Of a stretch of DNA of 64,000 nt, positions 31,631-40,679 are shown in pieces. The stretch comes from Flavobacteriaceae bacterium (GTDB lineage: Bacteria; Bacteroidota; Bacteroidia; Flavobacteriales; Flavobacteriaceae): NCBI GenBank assembly GCA_029238215.1, contig JAQWGN010000009.1, positions 31,135 to 95,134 of the forward strand. The letters are read 5' to 3'. Under the pieces are notes generated by a model. It was given only the letters and a program-made list of their open reading frames with translations. It was not told the DNA's origin and made no database searches. The translations under genes were made by a program, and so were the position numbers. Within the stretch, counting starts at the first letter, position 1. Each line of letters starts with the position of its first letter.

Positions 31631-31930
31631 TTGAAAAAACACAACAAAATAAGTAAACTAATTTTTATATTTTTTACGGTAGTGTCTATCATTAGCTATG
31701 TGTTTGCTGGGATATTGTTTGCTGTTCATTTCACAGTAAATAACCCGGGAATGATACTAATTATGTTAGTTCCTTTGCTCGTCTTTGGCTTATTCACAGG
31801 GATTATTGCACTCCTTGTTAAACTACTTAGAAAGAAGCCACTAAATCTGTTTTCAAGGCGAATGCATAACCTAAATGTAGTATTAATAATTGTTGGAATT
31901 ATTGCATTGATTTACAGTTTTTATAATTGA
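31631..31930 (+). CDS. Small integral membrane protein (hypothetical)
   Basis: 99 aa with three hydrophobic segments; apparent TTG start. Confidence 0.5.
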   Translation: MKKHNKISKLIFIFFTVVSIISYVFAGILFAVHFTVNNPGMILIMLVPLLVFGLFTGIIALLVKLLRKKPLNLFSRRMHNLNVVLIIVGIIALIYSFYN

Positions 31931-32020
31931 AGGGGTTATAGGAAATAAAGCTTGAATACCTCCGTTTTCAAAGACTAAAACGTTATTATTCTTTAACCGT
32001 ATCCATACTAAACACCCAAT

Positions 32021-33145
32021 ATGATAGGAATACTTATTTTTCTTTTTGCTCCTGCTCTTTTAGTTCTATTTGATTTTGTGAGGTTTATAAGTACTGGAAA
32101 AAGACTGTACCCCAGCGTTATTGAAAAGTCACTTGAAGTGATTCTCATCATTGGTTATCCGCTGCTGTATTTAGGGATGCTAGATTCTGGAATAGCAAAT
32201 GATTGTTGTGCTGATGATGTAACATTTTCACCCGAACACCGATTGTCTATTTACACACTAATAATCATTTGTGTGCTATCCTTTTTTTACACGAGTTATA
32301 GGAAGCGCATGGCTCCTCCCCTGTTAGAGGTCATTATAAATTGTGTTTTAATACTAGGAATCCTTTTAAATGTGTTCATCGCAATTCATGTTGAAGAACT
32401 ATACGGGTTGTTTAATCTCCCGCTTATTTTGCTATTCATACTATCGCTTGCACAAAATCAAAAAATGGTGATTTCAGAAATCAAAAGCATGGAAATTGAG
32501 CATAAAAGTGGGTTTGAAAAAACAGTTTGGAAGTTTTTAAACTTGAAACTACTTTTTAAAGTTCCGCTGTTGTTTGTTTTGTCACTCCCAGTTCTGCTGT
32601 TAATTACTACTTTTTTAATGTTATTTGGGCAAAAACCAGATTCAATGATAGCCGCATTTACAGACACCTATAAACACGGTTTATCACAACTCGATTATAT
32701 GTGTGATAATGTATATTGCGGAGATCATTTCTTGTGTTCAGTTGGTGCAAACGGTCACAAACAACTTGTAAAACCCATTAGGTACGGAGAACGAAATGGC
32801 GGTAAAATCATTTGTACCCGCCAATTGTTGGTCTCCAATGCTTTTGAAGAATTGATTGAAGAAAAATTCCCTAAAATCCATTCAATAATAAGGAAACAAT
32901 ACAATAAGGCAGGAAATGTTATTCATAAGCATTACCATATTTTCAACATTAAATTAGTCTCAGATTTTGTTTACGTTTTAATGAAACCGTTAGAGCTACT
33001 TTTTCTTTTTACACTTTACACATGTGACAAAAAACCTGAAAATAGAATTGCAACCCAGTATTTAACACGAATGGATAAAGAAAAAATTAAAAGCATTAAT
33101 GCCCTAACTATGCGACCCACTAAGACCGAGGGAAAATTATTATAA
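32021..33145 (+). CDS. Multi-pass membrane protein with C-terminal cytosolic domain (possible DUF6688)
   Basis: 374-aa ORF, N-terminal TMs, then CDNVYCGDHFLCSVGANGHKQLVKPIRYGERNGGKIICTRQLLVSNAFEELIEEKFP. Family label recalled only. Confidence 0.65.
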   Translation: MIGILIFLFAPALLVLFDFVRFISTGKRLYPSVIEKSLEVILIIGYPLLYLGMLDSGIANDCCADDVTFSPEHRLSIYTLIIICVLSFFYTSYRKRMAPPLLEVIINCVLILGILLNVFIAIHVEELYGLFNLPLILLFILSLAQNQKMVISEIKSMEIEHKSGFEKTVWKFLNLKLLFKVPLLFVLSLPVLLLITTFLMLFGQKPDSMIAAFTDTYKHGLSQLDYMCDNVYCGDHFLCSVGANGHKQLVKPIRYGERNGGKIICTRQLLVSNAFEELIEEKFPKIHSIIRKQYNKAGNVIHKHYHIFNIKLVSDFVYVLMKPLELLFLFTLYTCDKKPENRIATQYLTRMDKEKIKSINALTMRPTKTEGKLL

Positions 33146-33178
33146 AAGAATTCGATGCGTAAAATTCCGCATTGTATA

Positions 33179-33217
33179 TTTTGTTAACTTAGTCCTAAAC
33201 AAACTCCCAAGTCTGTT
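33179..33217 (+). repeat. 39-bp dispersed imperfect repeat, copy B
   Basis: TTTTGTTAACTTAGTCCTAAACAAACTCCCAAGTCTGTT, aligned without gaps to copy A. Confidence 0.7.
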
Positions 33218-33490
33218 TACCCCAAACAATGAAAAACCTACGACGCATACCCAGTACACACCGACGGCAACCCAGTATCAAAGCAACCTTTGTTTTTGAA
33301 GGGGAAGCCCCTGTCCTATTTGGGTTAAACTTAAAAGGAAGCAATAGAGCGGAGTATTCAGACTTTAAAACTATATCAGTATCGTTGGGATTGCACTTTT
33401 TTGATACCCCACGATGATAAAACAACAATATTGATGGAAATAAGCCGAAAAACCATCTAAATTTTGAAGTAGGTAACTAAAATTATTAAA

Positions 33491-34129
33491 ATGAAAAAAA
33501 CACTAATTATAATAAGTTTAATTTATACAACCACAATTGTAGCACAAACGAAACTTTATGTTCACCCGGATGCTAAAACTTATGTAGCAAACACCAAAAC
33601 AATTGCGATTTTACCACTAAAAGTTCAAGTTAAATTAAGACCAAAAGAATTAAAAGAATTTACAGAAGACCAAATTACAGAAATGGGTAGGGATGAAGCA
33701 TTAGATATTCAAAAAGCAATGTATTCTTGGTTTTTAACTAGAAAAAAGAGAGGTACTATGCTCGTTGATGTACAAAATCCAACTAAAACAAATACTCTAT
33801 TGAAAAAAAATGAAATAGATATTCATTCCTATGATGAATATCTGCCAAGTGAATTAGGTAAAATATTAGGCGTTGAGACAATTATTACAGGTTCTTTTGA
33901 AACCTCAAAACCAATGTCTAACGGAGCAGCAATTGGACTTGCAGTTTTGACAGGAGTTATGTTTACAACAAATAGCGCTACTATGAATATGGATTTTATA
34001 AGTACGACTGATGATGAATTAGTAGTAAATTATCTCAAAAAGATAAGAGGAACGCTTGGGTCTGACTCCCAAGACTTAATTAACGTTTTAATGAGAAAAG
34101 TTTCAAGAAGAATCCCTTATACAGAATAA
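33491..34129 (+). CDS. Secreted protein of unknown function, CsgG-like lipoprotein fold suspected
   Basis: Signal peptide; KTIAILPLKVQVKLRP and LGKILGVETIITGSFETSK resemble the nucleotide-free CsgG/FlgO-type layout. Confidence 0.55.
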   Translation: MKKTLIIISLIYTTTIVAQTKLYVHPDAKTYVANTKTIAILPLKVQVKLRPKELKEFTEDQITEMGRDEALDIQKAMYSWFLTRKKRGTMLVDVQNPTKTNTLLKKNEIDIHSYDEYLPSELGKILGVETIITGSFETSKPMSNGAAIGLAVLTGVMFTTNSATMNMDFISTTDDELVVNYLKKIRGTLGSDSQDLINVLMRKVSRRIPYTE

Positions 34130-34168
34130 TATAATTAACCATGTTGAAGATGAAAAATCCAACCGCTT

Positions 34169-34196
34169 AAAAAAAACACCCAATCGGGTGCTTTTT
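34169..34196. terminator. Bidirectional intrinsic terminator between convergent genes
   Basis: A-run, CACCC-AATC-GGGTG, TTTTT; lies between stops at 34129 (+) and 34219 (-). Confidence 0.65.
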
Positions 34197-34218
34197 AATT
34201 ACAAATTAAACTCAGTAC

Positions 34219-34713
34219 CTATTCTGCAGGTGCTTTGGTAGCATACACAAAAAAGCGCGCTACTTTACCGTCTTTAATTTCACCGTCTATCATATGCATT
34301 GCGGTAGTTTCGTTTCCTTCTACCGTTTCGGTAACGGTATGTCCGGCAATAATCCATTCTGCACCGCTAGGAACAGACTTGTAGGGCATTGCCCAATAGA
34401 CATCCCATTTTGGGTTTGAGGCGGCAAACCAGCCCTCTAACACGGCTGCTTGTGCACCATTGGTGCGAATTTCAGAACCATCAGGGCCTAAAATGTATAT
34501 AGAGTCTGCGCTCATCGACTTAATAGCCTCAATGTCTCGGTTGTTGTGTGCGTCTATATATTTCATCCAGAAATCGGTAGTGTCATCCGATCCTGTAATG
34601 AATTTCTCTTCTGGCATGGGCTTAAAGAAACCTACACCCTCTACAGCTGGTGCTGGTGGTGTGGCACAGCTTGCAAGAATAATTATGGTGAATACTAAAA
34701 GTGCTTTTTTCAT
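34219..34713 (-). CDS. SnoaL/NTF2-like lipoprotein
   Basis: MKKALLVFTIIILASCA lipobox; FWMKYIDAHNNRDIEAIKSMSADS ... GWFAASNPKWDVYW typical NTF2-like. Confidence 0.75.
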   Translation of the reverse strand: MKKALLVFTIIILASCATPPAPAVEGVGFFKPMPEEKFITGSDDTTDFWMKYIDAHNNRDIEAIKSMSADSIYILGPDGSEIRTNGAQAAVLEGWFAASNPKWDVYWAMPYKSVPSGAEWIIAGHTVTETVEGNETTAMHMIDGEIKDGKVARFFVYATKAPAE

Positions 34714-34782
34714 ATTTAATTGCTTTAAAATTATCTTTTAAATTAAAACAATTTCTGCAATTAGGAAAAAAGAGGGGGTGAA

Positions 34783-35877
34783 TTAAACGTTAAATCTAAA
34801 GTGCATCACGTCTCCGTCTTGAACAATGTACTCCTTGCCTTCTACCCGAGCCTTACCGGCCTCTTTGGCTTTTTGTTCAGAACCAAAGCTGTCATAATCA
34901 GCGTATGAAATCACTTCAGCACGAATAAAGCCTTTTTCAAAGTCGGTGTGGATTACTCCAGCAGCTTGAGGCGCCGTTGCACCTGCAGGAATCGTCCATG
35001 CGCGTACTTCTTTTTCCCCTGCCGTAAAATAGGTTTCTAGTTTTAATAAGGTATAGGCCGAACGAATTAGTTTGGCTGCTCCAGGTTCATCGAGACCTAA
35101 ATCTTCGAGGAACAACTGGCGTTCTTCGTAGGTTTCCAATTCATTGATGTCTGCCTCAGTAGCTACTGCCAACACCAATACTTGCGCATTTTCGCCTGCT
35201 ACCGCTTCTTTAACTTGGGTAACGTAATCGTTTCCGCTAGCTGCAGCACGCTCATCTACATTACACACATACAATACAGGTTTGTCTGTAATCAGTTGCA
35301 ACGGATGAACAAAGCTTGTTCTATCGTCATCGCTAAGTGCTACAGCACGTACAGAAGTAGCGGCTTCAAGTGCGTTGTGCAGCAACTCTAATACAACAAG
35401 TTCTTTTTGCGCGTCTTTATCGCCTGTTCGTGCAGCACGTTTTACCTTTTCCAAGCGTTTTTCAACGGCTTCTAGGTCTTTAAGCTGCAATTCGATATCA
35501 ATGGTTTCTTTGTCGCGTATCGGGTCTACAGATCCGTCTACGTGCACAATGTTGTCGTTGTCAAAACATCGCAACACATGAATAATAGCATCGGTTTCAC
35601 GGATATTGGCCAAAAACTGATTGCCCAAGCCCTCCCCTTTACTTGCGCCTTTTACTAAACCTGCAATATCTACGATTTCAACCGTAGCAGGAAGTACTTT
35701 TTGGGGAGCAACCAATTCCTCCAGACGGTTTAGCCGTGGATCAGGAACGTTTACTACGCCAATATTGGGTTCTATGGTACAAAATGGAAAATTTGCGCTT
35801 TGTGCTTTGGCACTCGACAAACAATTAAATAAAGTAGATTTTCCTACATTCGGAAGGCCAACAATTCCTGCTTTCAT
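34783..35877 (-). CDS. ychF: Redox-regulated ATPase / ribosome-binding GTPase YchF
   Basis: [38 protein letters not shown]. Confidence 0.97.
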   Translation of the reverse strand: MKAGIVGLPNVGKSTLFNCLSSAKAQSANFPFCTIEPNIGVVNVPDPRLNRLEELVAPQKVLPATVEIVDIAGLVKGASKGEGLGNQFLANIRETDAIIHVLRCFDNDNIVHVDGSVDPIRDKETIDIELQLKDLEAVEKRLEKVKRAARTGDKDAQKELVVLELLHNALEAATSVRAVALSDDDRTSFVHPLQLITDKPVLYVCNVDERAAASGNDYVTQVKEAVAGENAQVLVLAVATEADINELETYEERQLFLEDLGLDEPGAAKLIRSAYTLLKLETYFTAGEKEVRAWTIPAGATAPQAAGVIHTDFEKGFIRAEVISYADYDSFGSEQKAKEAGKARVEGKEYIVQDGDVMHFRFNV

Positions 35878-35879
35878 AT

Positions 35880-36230
35880 TTAGTCGGGATGCATAAAACG
35901 TTGCTTACCAAGAAGCACTTCTTCCGATTCTACGTGATCCTCATCAGGAATACAGCAGTCAACAGGGCACACAGCTGCACATTGCGGTTCATCATGGAAG
36001 CCCTTACACTCGGTACATTTATCAGGAACAATAAAATATACCTCGTCTGAAATAGGTTCTTGCATGCTGTCGGCATTTACTGCACTGCCGTTAGGAAGCA
36101 CCACATCGCCTTTTAGTTGGGTGCCGTCTCCATACTTCCAATCGAAAGCTCCTTCGTAAATAGCCGTGTTTGGGCATTCGGGCTCACAAGCTCCACAATT
36201 AATACATTCGTCTGTAATGATAATAGCCAT
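35880..36230 (-). CDS. 4Fe-4S ferredoxin
   Basis: [16 protein letters not shown] and [22 protein letters not shown]. Confidence 0.93.
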   Translation of the reverse strand: MAIIITDECINCGACEPECPNTAIYEGAFDWKYGDGTQLKGDVVLPNGSAVNADSMQEPISDEVYFIVPDKCTECKGFHDEPQCAAVCPVDCCIPDEDHVESEEVLLGKQRFMHPD

Positions 36231-36240
36231 AGCAATTAAT

Positions 36241-36248
36241 TAACTTTG
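36241..36248 (+). promoter_or_regulatory. Bacteroidota -7 promoter element TAACTTTG
   Basis: TAnnTTTG match 33 nt before ATG 36282 in a divergent intergenic region. Confidence 0.5.
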
Positions 36249-36281
36249 CAAAAATAGTGTATAACCACACCAACACAAAAT

Positions 36282-37316
36282 ATGAATGCATATCAAAAAT
36301 CAATTCGTGCCTTTTCAAAATTAGGACAGCTTTTTCGCGATTATTCTGAAGGGAATTTGCGGGATGATAATTGGATACAACTTCTTGACAATGCATGTGT
36401 TGAGGCTTCAAGTCAAAACAAATGGTTTACCAAAGATAATTTGTCTTTTTGTATTGCTGTTTGGGGTGAAACATTGACCAAAGAGGCAATTACCTCATGG
36501 CTATCTAACTACAACACGCCTGTAAACACCAAACGACTGGGCCTTGTTTTGGCAGGAAACGTACCTATGGTTGGACTTCATGACTTACTTTGTGGTTTAG
36601 CGTGTGGGTACAGTATACAGGCAAAACGCTCGTCAAACGACACCGTTTTATTGCCCTTTGTTGTTGATTTTCTTGTTGCTGTCGAGCCTTCATGGAAAGA
36701 CACTATACATTTTACAGAAGGCAAGCTCGCCAATTTTGATGCCGTTATTGCCACAGGAAGCAACAATACTGCGCGTTATTTTGAGCACTATTTTAAGGGG
36801 TTTCCACATATCATTCGTAAAACACGAAATGGGGTTGCACTATTGGACGGAACAGAGTCATCAGAAGATTTAGCAGCACTTTGTACGGATATTGTACGCT
36901 ATTTTGGATTGGGCTGTCGTAGTGTTTCACACCTCATAGTCCCCGAAAATTATGACTTTAACAATCTTTTCTTGGCACTCTACGAACATCGTGACATCAT
37001 TCATCACAATGCCTATGCAAACAATTACGATTACAATAAAGCAGTGTACTTGATGCAAGAACTTGATTTACTCGACAACGGATTCATGATGCTGAAAAAG
37101 GATGCTGGTTTAAACTCCCCTATTGCGTGCATCCATTACAGTACATATGCAACACTTGATGAAGCAAAGAATCGCCTTAACGAAGAAGTACAACAGATAC
37201 AATGTGTGGTTAGTAACATCCTTTCAGATGCACTTCCTTTTGGCTCAACACAATACCCAAAACTTATGGACTATGCCGATCATGTGGACACTATGGCTTT
37301 TTTGTTAAAAAACTAA
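36282..37316 (+). CDS. Acyl-CoA reductase (LuxC-like)
   Basis: LGLVLAGNVPMVGLHDLLCGLACG, IRKTRNGVALLDGTES, FGLGCRSVSHLIVPENYD. Confidence 0.87.
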   Translation: MNAYQKSIRAFSKLGQLFRDYSEGNLRDDNWIQLLDNACVEASSQNKWFTKDNLSFCIAVWGETLTKEAITSWLSNYNTPVNTKRLGLVLAGNVPMVGLHDLLCGLACGYSIQAKRSSNDTVLLPFVVDFLVAVEPSWKDTIHFTEGKLANFDAVIATGSNNTARYFEHYFKGFPHIIRKTRNGVALLDGTESSEDLAALCTDIVRYFGLGCRSVSHLIVPENYDFNNLFLALYEHRDIIHHNAYANNYDYNKAVYLMQELDLLDNGFMMLKKDAGLNSPIACIHYSTYATLDEAKNRLNEEVQQIQCVVSNILSDALPFGSTQYPKLMDYADHVDTMAFLLKN

Positions 37317-37376
37317 TATAAATTTCTATGACTAACCGAACAGGTTTTTGTTTCTTTGCTTTTCAAATATTTGAAT

Positions 37377-38441
37377 ATGAAAAAGCACAACTTTAGTGCT
37401 GGACCGTGTATCCTCCCGCAAGAAGTGATGCAGAAAGCGTCACAAGCTGTTGTAGAACTTAACAATTCAGGGTTATCCCTAATAGAAATCTCTCACCGTA
37501 GCCCTGCTTTTATTGAAATCATGGACAAAGCGACTTCGCTAGCTCTAGAGCTTTTAGGACTTGAAGGTAAAGGATATAAAGCTATGTTTCTTCAAGGTGG
37601 CGCTAGCATGCAATTTATTGCTACTGCTTATAACCTCTTAGAGAATAAAGCGGGTTATTGCAACACAGGAACTTGGTCTTCTAAAGCAATTAAAGAAGCA
37701 AAATTAATAGGTGAAGCTATTGAACTATCTTCTTCCAAAGATGCTAATTTCAATTACATCCCTAAAGGATTTGATATCCCAACAGGTTTAGACTACCTGC
37801 ATATAACTACAAATAACACCATATTTGGTACACAGTATAAATCATTACCAGAAACAGCTGCTCCCCTAGTGGCAGACTCTTCCTCAGATATTTTTTCTAG
37901 GGAATTGGATTTTTCTAAGTTTGGATTGATTTATGCCGGAGCACAAAAAAACATGGGCCCAGCAGGAACGACACTAGTTGTGGTTCGCGAAGATGTTTTG
38001 GGTAAGGTATCCCATGCAATTCCTTCAATGTTAGATTATAGTATTCACGCTGATAAAGGAAGTATGTTTAATACACCTCCAGTATTCGCTGTTTACACGT
38101 CCATGCTCAACTTGGAATGGTTAAAAAATAAAGGTGGTATAGCTGCAATTGAAAAGGAAAATAATGCTAAAGCTGCCTTAATGTATGGAGAAGTTGACCG
38201 CAATCCACTGTTTGATGGTTTTGCTGCCGTCGAAGACAGAAGTACAATGAATGCTACTTTTACACTAAACACACCTGAACTTAAAGACACTTTTGAAGCC
38301 ATGGCAAAAGAAGCTGGACTTAATGGAATTAATGGGCACCGCTCTGTTGGTGGCTACCGTGCATCTATGTACAACGCATTACCGATTGCATCGGTACAAG
38401 CCTTAGTAGATGTCATGAAAACACTAGAACAAAACGCTTAA
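37377..38441 (+). CDS. serC: Phosphoserine aminotransferase
   Basis: MKKHNFSAGPCILPQEVMQKA, GLIYAGAQKNMGPAGTTLV; start at 37377. Confidence 0.95.
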   Translation: MKKHNFSAGPCILPQEVMQKASQAVVELNNSGLSLIEISHRSPAFIEIMDKATSLALELLGLEGKGYKAMFLQGGASMQFIATAYNLLENKAGYCNTGTWSSKAIKEAKLIGEAIELSSSKDANFNYIPKGFDIPTGLDYLHITTNNTIFGTQYKSLPETAAPLVADSSSDIFSRELDFSKFGLIYAGAQKNMGPAGTTLVVVREDVLGKVSHAIPSMLDYSIHADKGSMFNTPPVFAVYTSMLNLEWLKNKGGIAAIEKENNAKAALMYGEVDRNPLFDGFAAVEDRSTMNATFTLNTPELKDTFEAMAKEAGLNGINGHRSVGGYRASMYNALPIASVQALVDVMKTLEQNA

Positions 38442-38449
38442 TACTATTT

Positions 38450-39400
38450 ATGAATATTCACGCAAACGACGGAGTTTCTCAAACTGGACAAGATGCATTA
38501 GCAGCTGCAGGTTTTACGATAACAACTACCAATGTAGCACAAGAACAACTTGTTGATTACATCAATGAAAACAACATCACAGGTCTTTTAGTCCGTAGTG
38601 CCACAACGGCTCGTAAGGAGCTTATTGATGCCTGCCCAGGATTAAAGCTCATAGGACGTGGCGGCGTTGGGATGGATAATATTGATGTTGACTATGCTCG
38701 TGAAAAAGGATTGCATGTGATCAATACACCTGCAGCGTCATCAGCATCGGTTGCAGAACTTGTATTTGCTCACCTATTTGGAGCCGTTCGTTTCTTATAC
38801 GATTCTAACCGAAACATGCCTTTAGATGGAGAAACTAAGTTTAAGTCCCTTAAAAAAGCGTATGCCGGAGGTATTGAACTTCGTGGAAAAACACTTGGAG
38901 TTATTGGTTTTGGCCGTATCGGTCAGGCTACAGCAAAAATAGCACTAGGTTTAGGAATGGATGTCGCTGCCTATGATCCTTTTATGGAAGAGGCAACAGT
39001 TGCTGTTGATTTTTTCGATGGACAGTCTGTTAATGTATCCGTTAAAATCAAATCTTTTGATGAAGTGCTAGCACAAGCTGATTTTGTAACACTGCATGTA
39101 CCTGCTCAAGACAAACCAACTATTGGAGCCGCTGAAATGGCAAAAATGAAAGAAGGTGCAGGACTTATTAATTTAGCTCGTGGTGGCGTGGTTGATGAAG
39201 AAGCACTTGTTGAAGCCTTGGATAATGATCATTTAGGGTTTGCTGCCCTAGACACCTTCGTTAATGAGCCGACCCCTGCGGTAAAACTGCTTATGCATTC
39301 AAAAATTTCACTTACTCCTCATATTGGTGCTGCTACCTTGGAAGCGCAAGACCGTATTGGTACAGAACTAGCACAACAGATTAAGGAGCTTTTGGGATAG
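38450..39400 (+). CDS. serA: D-3-phosphoglycerate dehydrogenase
   Basis: LVRSATTARKELIDACPGLKLIGRGGVGMDNIDVDYA, LGVIGFGRIGQ, NLARGGVVDE; downstream of serC. Confidence 0.93.
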   Translation: MNIHANDGVSQTGQDALAAAGFTITTTNVAQEQLVDYINENNITGLLVRSATTARKELIDACPGLKLIGRGGVGMDNIDVDYAREKGLHVINTPAASSASVAELVFAHLFGAVRFLYDSNRNMPLDGETKFKSLKKAYAGGIELRGKTLGVIGFGRIGQATAKIALGLGMDVAAYDPFMEEATVAVDFFDGQSVNVSVKIKSFDEVLAQADFVTLHVPAQDKPTIGAAEMAKMKEGAGLINLARGGVVDEEALVEALDNDHLGFAALDTFVNEPTPAVKLLMHSKISLTPHIGAATLEAQDRIGTELAQQIKELLG

Positions 39401-39718
39401 ATGCAAAAGCTAAAAAAACGCTGGGGAATCCATACTAACACACAGTTGGTTATCATATTTGTGGTTTTTGCTGTTACCGGCTCATCTGCAGCTAAACTTG
39501 CTACACCTTTAACTGAATTTTTTGGAATTACTAAAGATTCTTCTTCTGCTTTTGTTTATTGGTTTGCTCGTATTTTTTTAATATTCCCCATTTATCAGGT
39601 GTTGCTTGTTTTTTTTGGATTTATATTTGGTCAGTTCAGTTTTTTTTGGAACTTTGAAAAGAAGATGCTCAGTCGCATGGGATTAGGTTTTTTGTTCAAA
39701 TCAAAAAATGAAAGCTAA
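39401..39718 (+). CDS. Small membrane protein, DUF6787-like
   Basis: KKRWGIHTNTQLVIIFVVFAVTGSSAAKL, FGQFSFFWNFEKKMLSRM; family recalled only. Confidence 0.65.
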   Translation: MQKLKKRWGIHTNTQLVIIFVVFAVTGSSAAKLATPLTEFFGITKDSSSAFVYWFARIFLIFPIYQVLLVFFGFIFGQFSFFWNFEKKMLSRMGLGFLFKSKNES

Positions 39719-40016
39719 ATTTTTCTTATTCAGGTTGTTGTTTGTAGGGTTAATCTTTTACCCTACGCTCTCTCAGCATGTTCATATTTTTGAACATCAT
39801 GACCATCCTGTTTGCGAAGACAACAGCCTACACTTTCACGAGGGTGATTCATCTTGTGAACTGTTGGATTATGTAACCAATACGCATGCTGTGTTAACAG
39901 CATATTTCGTCAAATCTACTCCCACATGGATTGAGCTGCAAAAAAGTCAGCATCATGCTACACTTTACAACAAGGTTCTTCTTGTTAAGAAGTTGAGAGG
40001 TCCACCTGTGGTATAA
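39708..40016 (+). CDS. Small secreted His-rich protein, predicted metal-binding
   Basis: Signal-like N-terminus then QHVHIFEHHDHPVCEDNSLHFHEGDSSCELLDY. Confidence 0.75.
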   Translation: MKAKFFLFRLLFVGLIFYPTLSQHVHIFEHHDHPVCEDNSLHFHEGDSSCELLDYVTNTHAVLTAYFVKSTPTWIELQKSQHHATLYNKVLLVKKLRGPPVV

Positions 40017-40040
40017 TTTTTTATTGTTTCATTTTTCTTT

Positions 40041-40062
40041 TGTTTATCCAACAGGATAAACA
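40041..40062. promoter_or_regulatory. Perfect 9-4-9 inverted repeat TGTTTATCC-AACA-GGATAAACA
   Basis: In the 79-nt gap before the His-rich lipoprotein gene; no adjacent downstream T-tract. Confidence 0.55.
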
Positions 40063-40094
40063 TTCCTATTAACAACATTTAAAAAAATTATATC

Positions 40095-40676
40095 ATGTTT
40101 AAAAATATCCAAATAAAATCTTTATTACTTGCTGCTGTTGTTTTTCTATCTTCTTGTGAAAAAGAAGATCCAGCGCATATCCATGAAGGTGAAGTAATCA
40201 CCACTTTAGAAGTTACTGTAACTAATCAAGCAGATGATTCACAAGTTATTTATGAGTTTGAAGCTGAGCACGATGATCATGATAATCAAGGGAATGACCA
40301 CGGTGAGCATGAAGCTATTGAACTCGACAGCAATTCTACCTATACATTTGAAGTGCGCTTTTTAAATGAGTCAGACCCTGATAACATAGAAGATATTACT
40401 GTAGAAGTGATAGAAGAAGCCGATGAGCATCAAGTATTTTTTGAGCTTGAAGGTAGCAGTATAACGATTAACGCTGCTTCTGATGACCACAAAGATAGTA
40501 GTAACAACCCCCTTCATATTAAAACGGTTTGGGAAACTACTACGGCTGGAGAAGTTGATGTTATCGCATACTTAATTCACGAGCCCACTTCAAAAACAGG
40601 GAACTCTCGTAATGACTTTGGCGGATCTGTAGATGCAGAAATAGAATTTGAAGCTCATGTAGAGGACACACCCTAG
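40095..40676 (+). CDS. His/Asp/Glu-rich lipoprotein, predicted metal-binding
   Basis: SSCEKEDPAHIHEGE lipobox; EHDDHDNQGNDHGEHEAIE; upstream of TonB receptor. Confidence 0.75.
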   Translation: MFKNIQIKSLLLAAVVFLSSCEKEDPAHIHEGEVITTLEVTVTNQADDSQVIYEFEAEHDDHDNQGNDHGEHEAIELDSNSTYTFEVRFLNESDPDNIEDITVEVIEEADEHQVFFELEGSSITINAASDDHKDSSNNPLHIKTVWETTTAGEVDVIAYLIHEPTSKTGNSRNDFGGSVDAEIEFEAHVEDTP

Positions 40677-40679
40677 ATC

